A stretch of 64,000 nucleotides of DNA from Ornithodoros turicata (Eukaryota > Arthropoda > Arachnida > Ixodida > Argasidae), in assembly GCF_037126465.1 (NCBI RefSeq), contig NC_088202.1:103075962-103139961 (forward strand). The letters run 5' to 3'. Numbering within the stretch: position 1 is the stretch's first letter; each line of letters opens with the position of its first letter. The notes below the pieces were generated by a model. That model ran no database searches. It was not told where the DNA came from and saw only the letters and a program-made list of their open reading frames with translations. This document shows positions 20,001 through 26,416 of the stretch, one piece after another. Made by a program: the position numbers and the translations under genes.

Positions 20001-21445
20001 CTCCCTAAGAACAAATGAGGACGCGACCTTGAGAAAAGGAGAGCCACGGCTGTGCGAGAGTTATGGGGCTTCTGGACGGCGCGTTTCTCCTCTGAGCGCT
20101 GCCCATTACTCCTCCGCGTAGGGACTGACGTCACGCTGCCAGAGCCTCTGCGGCTGCAAAAGCAATACTGATCTTTAAAATTACAGTCAAGCCCGTTTAT
20201 AATGATATTGACAGGAACGCGAAATCCGATTGTTGTATCAGAATATCGTTAAAAACGAGGCTCGACTGTAGTTTATTTAATATCCAAGCACTTTTCGAAT
20301 GAAAAATTAGCCAAGTAGATTTTCGGCCGATGCCGAACATAGTGGTATCAGTTTCATAGATGGGTTTCCGGATGCTATCGTCCCTCTAAGCAGGCAAGCG
20401 TATAATGACACTTGAACCGCAAAGATTGAGGATCAGAGATGAAAATCTCGAACATAACTGAAGTCCAATTGCACATGCACATAACTACGCACATTCAAGG
20501 GGAACTGAAAGACCCCTCAGCGGCCACCTTGGTAGAGCTTCATCTGTCGTGTTGAGACATCCCTGATTATTATCATTACAAGAAAGTGTTGTTGTCATTG
20601 AAAGGCCTTCAGCTGCACAGAATAAGCATCTCTGACATGCTCTAAGTGAAACTGTTTCGTAGGATCTATTTTTGCAACATAATATCCTACGAGTATTCTT
20701 TACTTTTGCATATTTTCGAATTGCACTAAGCTGTACAGAAGGATTTTTTTAAACGTTATATGGACGAATATACAAAGTTTTCGTCTACAAATGGCATATG
20801 TCTAAAGTTTACACATTTAGCTTTTTCTGGCATGATGCTACCCCACGAATGCTTTAACGCGCAGCTTAACAGCACACACACTGACCTGTAGAATCCATAT
20901 TGCAAAACATTTCTTTCACGAAACACTTTGAGGTTGATTAAAATTTGACAGCAATGAGGTAGAGCCAAAAATGTATCTCAATTATCATAAACCTTCTAAA
21001 GGGATGTGTTAGACACGAAAAATTGCCAGTTGCACTGTGACCTCCACGATACGCGTAAGATCCGTGACATGGGACTGAGCCAATTATGCCATTAGCATCT
21101 TGCTGTTTGCACTGTTGCTTATGGTGGAATCTGATAGCTCTTCACTGGTTTCACCTCCAGCGGGACGAACATGTGGACTTAAGCACACGTCTGCCACTTC
21201 CTCGGGAGCAAGTGCGCTACGACGCCAGTGACAAAGCTTTGTGTGAGGACCAGTGGGACCAAGATGGTGCTCCAACGCCTCTTTTAGAAGCCAACGACCT
21301 GCTATCAACGGCAGGAGAAACGACGCTGGAGACAGTTGTCACAGACGACTCTCCGCGATCACCCCACCGTCCGCTGATGTCCACGGCGAGCCGTAGCAGT
21401 ACGCACAGCTCACAGCATTCACTTACTGCAAGCCCTACCTCATAG
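4928..21445 (+). CDS. PRTG: Protogenin/DCC-neogenin-type receptor, 3' eleven coding exons (5' partial)
   Basis: Joined exons are 4928-5038, 5368-5556, 6441-6557, 10356-10518, 10612-10742, 10902-11075, 11570-11728, 15095-15203, 15418-15586, 15796-15933 and 21161-21445. All have AG/GT borders and matching phases and give 580 residues plus stop. Residues 1-36 are the second half of a fibronectin III domain; 37-138, 139-236 and 237-347 are three further FnIII domains, each split over two exons, with the core Trp of strand B (EARW, LSWKPP, VNWEAP). Several N-glycosylation sequons are visible. Residues 359-381 form one Cys-rich membrane helix followed by basic residues, and about 199 residues are cytoplasmic. 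Type I cell-surface receptors of this family (DCC, neogenin, protogenin, IGDCC3/4) act in guidance and adhesion. The tail is much shorter than that of DCC or neogenin, which favours protogenin or IGDCC4. The Ig domains and signal peptide lie outside the window. The family is firm; the exact member is inferred. Confidence 0.8.
5368..5556 (+). CDS. PRTG: PRTG-like exon: first half of FnIII domain
   Basis: Acceptor TTTTCCAG, donor GTAAGT, phase 1 to 1, 189 nt. It encodes VPQPPMLYLSVVNATTLEAR followed by the domain tryptophan, then GFKLRYRE, the typical strand C/C' pattern. The sequons NATT and NTTL are candidate N-glycosylation sites. The reading continues directly into the exon at 6441 (NL plus RPQTWYEV), which completes the domain. 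Confidence 0.88.
5697..6266. repeat. 570-bp palindromic (foldback) element
   Basis: The left arm 5697-5974 and right arm 5990-6266 are almost perfect reverse complements around a 15-base loop. The outer tips read GAAGTGCATGAAGTGTAT. An internal short palindrome TAATCGACCTCGATTA occurs in each arm. It sits in the intron between two PRTG-like exons and would fold into a stem of about 278 bp in the pre-mRNA. A smaller relative is at 39416-39579. No protein coding seen. Type of transposon unknown. Confidence 0.88.
6441..6557 (+). CDS. PRTG: PRTG-like exon: second half of FnIII domain
   Basis: Acceptor CCTTTCAG, donor GTAGGT, phase 1 to 1, 117 nt. It encodes RPQTWYEVYVLSFVNDMEG, the strand F/G region of an FnIII domain, then a linker with a sequon (NMT). 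It lies only 174 bp downstream of the 570-bp palindromic element at 5697-6266. Confidence 0.85.
7602..7784 (+). pseudogene. Pogo-like transposase N-terminal HTH fragment
   Basis: The frame reads SRSWFERKVIAFATECVNNL, then ARLFQVSEANVRRWLKQQ, the CENP-B/Psq-like helix-turn-helix of pogo/Tigger transposases, and stops at TGA 7782-7784. No catalytic domain follows. Confidence 0.75.
7777..7923 (+). pseudogene. Pogo-like transposase C-terminal fragment
   Basis: The frame reads VPDDAVVRAFRKYGLSNALN then GTEHNDLWADSDKENSGEKS and ends in TAA at 7921-7923. The AFRKYGLSNALNGTEHNDLW pattern is the usual end of Tigger-like transposases (FK-CGISNALDGTED-LW). It overlaps the HTH fragment in another frame, showing the internal deletion point. 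Confidence 0.7.
8356..8525. repeat. Short inverted repeat
   Basis: TTGGAACTAGGAGCAAAACA (8364 on) and its complement near 8488-8518 (TGTTTTGCCCCTAGTTCCAA) form arms of about 43 bp around a loop containing GACACTGACA-type repeats. Confidence 0.65.
8590..9622. repeat. Dispersed ~1-kb repeat, copy 1
   Basis: Closely similar, in the same orientation, to 16990-18022. Both carry GAAGCAGAGAGAAATATAAA, CACAAAACGAAGGGTGAGCT, CTTTGAAAGTCAAAAGCAGT-like and CGATGACACTGTGGGGAC blocks in the same order. The ends are rich in ATCCTCAGG and its complement, so a DNA element with subterminal repeats is likely. No ORF of note. Confidence 0.75.
9623..10355. other. Intronic non-coding stretch
   Basis: Intron upstream of the exon at 10356. 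I see only AT-rich sequence and a GTTATATGCGGGTTTCACTG remnant near 10160-10185 that resembles the end of a small TIR element. No exon recognised. Confidence 0.4.
10356..10518 (+). CDS. PRTG: PRTG-like exon: first half of FnIII domain
   Basis: Acceptor TTTTTAG, donor GTAAGG, enters phase 1 and leaves phase 2, 163 nt. The translation DPPETLEAEPIGPRSIRLSW then KPPESVRNITYYTIRYS is a clear FnIII A-C strand pattern with the conserved tryptophan and the YTIRY strand. Sequons NIT and NAS are present. Confidence 0.9.
10612..10742 (+). CDS. PRTG: PRTG-like exon: second half of FnIII domain
   Basis: Acceptor CCTTTTCCAG, donor GTAAGT, phase 2 to 1, 131 nt, separated from the previous exon by a 93-bp intron. 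It encodes NNLLPFTLYGFAVRSHES and QLIQCRTAED, the strand E-G part of an FnIII domain with the usual leucine and tyrosine. Confidence 0.9.
10902..11075 (+). CDS. PRTG: PRTG-like exon: first half of last FnIII domain
   Basis: Acceptor ATTCCAG, donor GTAATT, phase 1 to 1, 174 nt. It encodes VPRDITWSPVDTGSIRVNWE, then APEFSNGIIQSYHIYY, a textbook FnIII pattern (W, NG, Y.I.Y). Two upstream AGs in the same short intron (10868 and 10874) could be alternative acceptors, but only 10902 leaves a compact linker. Confidence 0.9.
11570..11728 (+). CDS. PRTG: PRTG-like exon: second half of last FnIII domain and stalk
   Basis: Acceptor CTTTTACAG, donor GTAAAT, phase 1 to 1, 159 nt. It encodes LNGLSINTVYSLSMRAETQA, the strand E-F motif, then SSPLTQVIKF (strand G) and a short Ser-rich membrane-proximal stalk. 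The next exon in phase is 3.4 kb downstream and carries the membrane helix. Confidence 0.9.
11729..12268. other. Intronic non-coding stretch
   Basis: Start of the 3.4-kb intron before the membrane-helix exon. Short ORFs here show no domain and no matching splice phase. Confidence 0.4.
12269..13142. mobile_element. AATATTCG-rich TIR element, copy 1
   Basis: The left end GGGGTGTGCGAATATTCG and the inverted right end CAGGGTGTCCGAATCCGAAT are terminal inverted repeats. Near both ends ATTCGAATATTCG-type motifs are repeated many times, and TA precedes the left end. A second, inverted, partial copy is at 42028-42250 and shares the block AAAGTGGGCTTCACCTG. No coding sequence. Confidence 0.7.
13263..13340 (+). 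repeat. Direct repeat, copy A
   Basis: About 78 bp (TGGTAGTGACCTTTTGCGTT and following) recurs in the same orientation at 14818-14893, near 90% identical by eye. The 1.5 kb between them has ATATGCA-rich sequence and no recognisable ORF. The pair may mark a decayed element or a local duplication. Confidence 0.6.
14818..14893 (+). repeat. Direct repeat, copy B
   Basis: Second copy of the repeat at 13263-13340; it stops at a run of AAAAAACACTTTT sequence. Directly after it, 14933-14984 contains a hairpin (ATCAGGACGACGAAAAA paired with its complement). Confidence 0.6.
15095..15203 (+). CDS. PRTG: PRTG-like exon: transmembrane helix
   Basis: Acceptor CTTTGCAG, donor GTATGT, phase 1 to 2, 109 nt. 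After a short polar stretch with a DNDPS motif the translation has about 23 hydrophobic residues (FGILLGVLAGCICMTLCALI then ILY) followed by RNR, a classical stop-transfer for a type I protein. Confidence 0.92.
15418..15586 (+). CDS. PRTG: PRTG-like exon: juxtamembrane cytoplasmic segment
   Basis: Acceptor CACACAG, donor GTATAT, phase 2 to 0, 169 nt. It encodes a Gly/Gln/Ser-rich segment that ends in LELLSPQPTSSDDYLDTK, acidic with possible Ser/Thr and Tyr phosphorylation sites. No catalytic domain is seen. Confidence 0.85.
15655..15696 (+). repeat. Perfect 15-bp intronic hairpin
   Basis: ATTGAATCATGGCAG at 15655-15669 and CTGCCATGATTCAAT at 15682-15696 are exact complements around a 12-base loop, in the intron between two tail exons of the PRTG-like gene. 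It is short for a microRNA precursor; function unknown. Confidence 0.75.
15796..15933 (+). CDS. PRTG: PRTG-like exon: NGH-repeat tail segment
   Basis: Acceptor TTGTTGTAG, donor GTAAGC, phase 0 to 0, 138 nt. The product repeats Asn-Gly-His/Tyr motifs (KPNGHMDG, KSNGHLPNGHAGNGYIP) and ends in SVRITENPQ. NGH repeats like these suggest a protogenin-type tail, but that is from memory and not tested. Confidence 0.85.
16374..18126. mobile_element. TTA-flanked TIR element (PIF/Harbinger type), nested
   Basis: Termini AGGCTCATTCACACATGCG and, inverted, AGCTGGATTCACACATGCG; TTA duplicated at 16371-16373 and 18127-18129. It lies inside the minus-strand pogo relic. Deleting the element plus one TTA rejoins the HTH in frame (EAQVSKNMLASRKLGVNK), which confirms both boundaries. 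It contains in turn the dispersed repeat at 16990-18022. No transposase of its own recognised. Confidence 0.85.
16990..18022. repeat. Dispersed ~1-kb repeat, copy 2 (nested)
   Basis: Same family and orientation as 8590-9622, inserted inside the TTA-flanked element 16374-18126. Rich in ATCCTCAGG and CCTGAGGA near both ends. Confidence 0.72.
18290..18672. repeat. Inverted duplication of about 190-bp arms
   Basis: Left sequence ACAGTTTATTCAAAATGGA (18300 on) and right TCCATTTTGAATAAACTGT (18643-18661) are complements, and the match continues inward with mismatches (ACACACTTCTTTCC paired with GGAAAGAAGTGTGT). On the minus strand a 91-codon ORF spans the centre; its EAFLIAEGKKC pattern faintly recalls the end of GIY-YIG/Penelope proteins, which I cannot confirm. 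Confidence 0.7.
19097..19802. mobile_element. TA-flanked MITE, AAGGGAC family
   Basis: Ends AAGGGACAGTCTCGTA and, inverted, AAGGGAAGGTCTCATA are flanked by TA. 706 bp, no coding. The tips resemble those of the element at 37872-38299 (AAGGGACAGTTCGCTC). Confidence 0.65.
20182..20272. mobile_element. Very short MITE (~90 bp)
   Basis: TACAGTCAAGCCCGTTTATA at the left and, inverted on the right, TACAGTCGAGCCTCGTTTTT. The element consists almost only of its two terminal repeats, in the intron before the terminal PRTG-like exon. Confidence 0.6.
21161..21445 (+). CDS. PRTG: PRTG-like terminal coding exon
   Basis: Acceptor TTTCACCTCCAG, phase 0, 285 nt ending in TAG at 21443-21445. It encodes 94 residues: an acidic middle (CEDQWDQDGAPTPLLEANDL) and a C-terminus extremely rich in Ser/Thr/His (STASRSSTHSSQHSLTASPT). 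No AATAAA occurs before 24125, so the 3' UTR end is undetermined. Confidence 0.85.
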   Translation, partial: RDEHVDLSTRLPLPREQVRYDASDKALCEDQWDQDGAPTPLLEANDLLSTAGETTLETVVTDDSPRSPHRPLMSTASRSSTHSSQHSLTASPTS

Positions 21446-24400
21446 AACTTGTTGCTTGTTGTGGAAGAACATGGGCGGAACAACAGCCAGTGTGACAGTC
21501 GTCTGTGCTGTCTCACTGAGAGTGTGGCAGGTAAACCACTATATTGTGCACTTCCATGGACCAACCAGTGTAGAGGTCACAACTTCGTTTGTGGTAGCAA
21601 AGTCCAGGTTGTTCCCACAATTTCAGGTAGAGAGTGTGGTCAAGGTGCCTCAGGACCTTGAGCGCTTTCTTCAAAAGTTTTGCGTGACACATTCAGTTTT
21701 GAGGATACTTGATATTATGCCACAGTTGGCCACACTCACCCAACATTGGTAAGCTGTGCAAGCGTAATGCAGGGCACGTTGGTTTCTGCAGACAGCAGTG
21801 GGCAAGCAAGCAAATCAAAAATGGTACTTTGGTGGCAGGGTGCTGTTTTATGTGGACTCACATTTGGTTTCTTCTACATTTGCCCTAGCAGGTGAAAACT
21901 GCATCTGCTACAAGAAACAGCATTTCATTACCGTGACAGGAAAGGAAAGGAAAGTTAATCATGTTGCTGTAGATGCACTAAATGCTCTCGCTTTCAAAAG
22001 GAAGCACCACATCCTGCCACCATTGCTCACCTCGCTTTGCTCAGTTCTGCTTGTACAAAACATGAAAAGAAAAATGCCGGAAACTGACAAAAATATATAG
22101 CAAGAAAGCGGGTATTTTTCTTCATAGATTGTTCACCAACCCACTGTTTTACACATGTATTATGTTAGCACATACATCACTGTCACATTATTTTGTAGCG
22201 CCATATTGTCCTTCCATCTCTGTTGAAGGCGGATTGTATTTTTGATATTTTGAAAAAAATTTAGCGGACCATTTTAAAAGCAAGTGGAGGGAACCTCCGC
22301 ACATTCTAATTTTTGGAAGACAGGGCAGAAAGAAAAATACGTTGCCAAAAAAGGTTCGTCCTCCATGAGACAGTCTAACAAATGTCATCACCAGTGGTCA
22401 CGAGTTACTAATTTGCACTAATTCATACTTTCATACTGAGCCATGTTTCTCTCTACTTTACACTACAGGAAAAAAAAGCACACTTATTGTACTATATTAC
22501 TGTCTTGAGTTCGGATAGAGACATACCGTGCCATCAGACAAGTAGAATTCTGCCACATATGCATAATGAAGGCAGTAATGAGATTCCTGCGGCAAATCAC
22601 TTCTATTGCCGTACCAGTCATATTTGTTGCATGCCTGAATCTGCTCCAATGAGTAGCAGTGGCGGGAGATTCAATGAACTGGAAGACGGGAGCCCCTTAA
22701 CAAGGCTTCTGACCTAGAGTACTGGATACATTTGGGTAGTTTGCTACAAAGCACATTTGAGAAAGAGTGCTAACAGCATTTGGCTACCCACATGCAATGT
22801 GTAGCAGATGCAGTGGCATGCCCATGTTGAAAACCCACACCCATTAGCTGTAAATAGTTCCGAACGACATCAGCATTTGCAATCAGCAATGCAGCATGCA
22901 TGAAGGTACAAAGTACTGTGTGTCCCTCAGTACACCAAAGACATGTCGTATAATCCGATAGTGTATGATGTACATTTTCCTTCTACCAGAGGCTTACTTC
23001 TTATATTCTGAGAATACATATTTGTGTGTAATAATTTCAACAGAGGTCTATTAACTTAAGAGATACCTACAGAAAATTTTCTCCACTATACGAAATGTGG
23101 TGTTGAATTATACTTGTTATACCTTTCCAAGCAAAGTTATGTAATGATAGTGTAAATAATGTATGTTCCATAATGCTCAAATAGACATCATTATGTCACC
23201 TCTTCTCTCTTTCTTTTTTTTTCCCTCCTTCTTCATGTGTATATGTGAGAGGATCATAACGCCAAGTGTATAGACGCCCATTTCACAAAACACAAAAGGT
23301 GCCAACTTCATTGTTCTTCAGCCTTTGTGCACAGCTGGTTGCCTACGTTTCTGTTTCCATTTCATCACAGGGCCTTTATTGGAAGCCAGAAAAGTGCAGA
23401 TCATTGAAAGCGGTAGTTGAGCAGAATCACAGAATCGCTTCTCTACAGTGAACGTGCCTGAATTGCAGCTAATATTGGTGACAGAATTTGTTTAGAAACA
23501 AAAGAGTAATGTTTGCACCTGATGCATACAGTGTGTATCGTGCCCCTGTCTTCTATATACAGTTGTTTCATCTCTGGTGCCTTAAAACATTTACAAGATT
23601 TGCAAGGTCGGCAACAACATTATGTGAACATGAATGTACACATCCAAACAGTTTGCTACATTCGCGTTAAAGAATAACAGAAGAAAAAAAAAGGATGGGT
23701 TACATGGTATTGGAAAGAAGGAAGGAGTGTCGACAATGGGGCACTTTCAAGTTCTCATTTTGGGATTATACCGTGAGCTTTGTAAGATGTCTACATTCAA
23801 AGAGCATGGTACTTAAACATAATCTGCATGGACACTGTGTGAGTTATCACACAGTTTATAGTCTCGTTCTTTCTGGTTTCACGCCGCACTTACGTTCAAA
23901 ATCTGACAAGGTTCCTAGTTCTGTAAAAGCTTTTTACGAGCTTAACTCGCCCACCATTTATTGCATTGCGGGCTTAAAGGAGCATGGAAGGACTCAAAAA
24001 AAAGAAATTTCAGGAGAAGTAGAAATTAGAGCTAGAAGTCCTGGGATATATATTCGAACAAAAGTATGCCGCCCATCCCGCATCTTCACTGGTTGCTTTC
24101 GCTAGCAGGCAATTCTCGGCAGCCAATAAAAGGCGCTGAGGGACTTTATGTCACCACACGCCTGGAGTTGCATGGGCGAGATCGCCACCACTGCGTGCAT
24201 TCTTGTGAACTAATTTTCTAACAAAATTCAATTTTATTCAATCTCTCCCTATTATTTTTTTTTATCAACATCAACATCTAACGAAATTCTCACTTCGCAA
24301 GGGAAATATTTTGCGTGACAGTTCCTGGAGGCCGTATATTCATACGACGCGATAAGAGAATGTTACGTTCGAAGTGCCTTCCATGCTGCTTGCATTTTTT

Positions 24401-24882
24401 GCTGCATAGTCTGTCTAGGTAGCACACGAATCAGCAGAACAGTACGCATAGGGAAATATGTGCCATATATTTCCACGATATTGTTACTTTGCACATAGAT
24501 GTACTTGCACACGCATATATAGCTAGAAATTAATTTGCGATTGCAAATCTGCTGCAGCATCACAACGGGTTGCATTAATGAGATTTAAGGACCTGTGTGG
24601 GGACCTGTTACAAAAAGCATTTTACATCATTAGATTACAGTCCCAGTAGGGACCCCATAGAGTCTTGTAGCTGAGGATTTCTAGGAACCTTGTAAACCAA
24701 CAGACAAATACTATATTTTACACTTGTCTTTTACCCTCACTAAGCAAAATAATCTGCTCCCACCATTTTGAAGATTTTTGTCCAAGATTAGTGAGAGTGC
24801 CTACAAGGAAATTACACATTTTTCTTTGTACAGAAGCGTACATATGAATAGCTTGCAGGTCAAACTAGTTGGCCTTCATATA
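21446..24882. other. PRTG: Presumed 3' UTR / intergenic DNA after the PRTG-like gene
   Basis: No further coding exon seen. There is no canonical AATAAA until 24125-24130, so either the 3' UTR is at least 2.7 kb long or a variant signal is used. AT-rich with scattered short ORFs lacking family resemblance. Confidence 0.4.
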
Positions 24883-25054
24883 CAGGGTGCATCACAAGAA
24901 ACGGGCACAAATTTTCATAAATCCACGTTACGTTTTTCCTTAAAAAACTGTGCTGCATATGCCTATTTCCAATATGGCCCACTCCAATGTACGTAATATA
25001 ATTTGAAAAGCCAGTGCTCCCCTTAATGAATTGACAAAATTATTTGTCATTAAT

Positions 25055-25299
25055 TTGGCGTAATGGTTAGGATGATCGACCTCCACGCCGAGACTGGGAG
25101 ATGACGGAGGCTCGAATCCCAGTACCGGCTGGGAGGTTCCTCTGGATTTTCCGGCAGACTTTCCAGACAAATGTTTGCACAATTCCCCCTGAAGTCTGCA
25201 CAGGACGTATACTAGCCCCACTGTCCCCCCTTCCTGCTGTCCTCTCTCTATCTGTCCATGTCATAGCCACAGTTGCTTCGCGGCGCTAACGCAGAATTT
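25055..25299 (+). mobile_element. tRNA-derived SINE (Ruka-like)
   Basis: Starts with a tRNA-like head carrying an RNA polymerase III A box (TGGTTAGGATGA, 25064-25075) and B box (GGCTCGAATCC, 25109-25119), followed by a non-tRNA body rich in CCCC/CTCTC and an A/T end. Ruka is a tRNA-derived SINE described in ticks; the name is given by resemblance, not by alignment. Nested in the 24883-26416 element. Confidence 0.75.
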
Positions 25300-25507
25300 T
25301 AAAAATGCTCGTTAATTAATAAAAATGTGCTGATGGCTTAAGTTAGAAAATTGTAGACCAATGCCCCTAGTCCTCCGACCTGCGAAAATGGAGACTGCGG
25401 CGAGCTCGCACGGTGCCCTATGAGAGTTTGAAAAAAACAAAATCTCTGTGTTCCCAGCAAAGTTTCGCCTTAGGCGTGGCCAATTTACGTCCTCAACACA
25501 CTGGCTA

Positions 25508-25836
25508 TTCACCTTCCGACATACAGCGCTTTGCTCCGCAGCGCTGCACCACAGCTCTGCAAAACAGCGCTGTATTTCCACTGTGGGGTTCGCACTTGCA
25601 GCGCGTGTCCCAGCGCTGTACTTGGTGATCTCACGTGATCGTACCGTCACGTGAGCGCGCCGCCGCGTTCTCATTGGTTCAGGGAGCCTATCGCTGGGAG
25701 ACAGCGATGGGAAAGTTCACTGCAGCTCAACTTCGCCAAGCGCTGTTTTCCATCGAGTCGCATCCGGGAGAGGAGGGAAAAACAGCTCTGTTTTCCAGTG
25801 CTGTGGAGCAAAGCGCTGTATGTCGGAACGGGCCTT
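25508..25836. mobile_element. Small TIR element rich in CAGCGCTG
   Basis: TTCCGACATACAGCGCTTTG at 25514 and, inverted, the same near 25807-25826 form long near-identical termini, with multiple ACAGCGCTG subterminal repeats and a central palindrome (TCACGTGATCGTACCGTCAC). Target duplication could not be resolved. Nested in 24883-26416. Confidence 0.7.
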
Positions 25837-26416
25837 TAGGGTAGTGTATCAGTCACATAGCTTGTACCAGATCGCTTGCATTTTTTCCCTATGTTCTGCA
25901 CTGACTTTGTGCACCCACACTTTGTTATGCCACGAAAATTATCGCTATTGTGCTTGTTTTTATATCTTCATTGACCCACCTTACTTCATAGATAGGAGGT
26001 TCTGGGAACAACAACAAAGATAAAGGCTTACCTTTAATTTCATTGCATTGCAAAGCAGGGGTAAATCATACTTTGTGGAATGGCAGCCAGTGTATTGAGA
26101 GGGATCGAACACAGTGGAGAGGATGAAATGCGGCCGCATCTAAAATGAATCTCTGCAGGGTCCACAGAGACCTTGCATTTTTTTCAGTGCTCACAGTGCA
26201 GCATGTGAGGTCGCTGCTGTTTCTACTGCAGTGCAGGTTCTTTTGCGGATTGGAGACCATAGTCCTTCAGTCTACAGTTGTCTTATTTAAACCATTGACT
26301 CCCTTGCATTGATTAATGTGATTAATTTTGTAAATTTAATAAGGCTTATGTAGTGCAGTTTTTGAAGATAATGGAGATTTATGAAAATTTTGGCCTGCAT
26401 CTCATGACACACTCTG

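Larger units (their letters stand above)
24883..26416. mobile_element. TA-flanked TIR element, ACAGGGTG family, copy 1, with nested insertions
   Basis: The left end CAGGGTGCATCACAAGAAAC and the inverted right end CAGAGTGTGTCATGAGATGC match over about 50 bp (shared AAATTTTCATAAATC), flanked by TA. A related copy with the same internal blocks (CATATACCTATT-type, AAAATTGTAGA-type) is at 36264-38429. A SINE (25055-25299) and a small TIR element (25508-25836) are nested inside. No transposase found. Confidence 0.78.

Noticed and set aside
25055..25130. Apparent tRNA gene with A and B boxes
   Set aside because: The cloverleaf is not complete and a SINE body follows directly; annotated as a tRNA-derived SINE.
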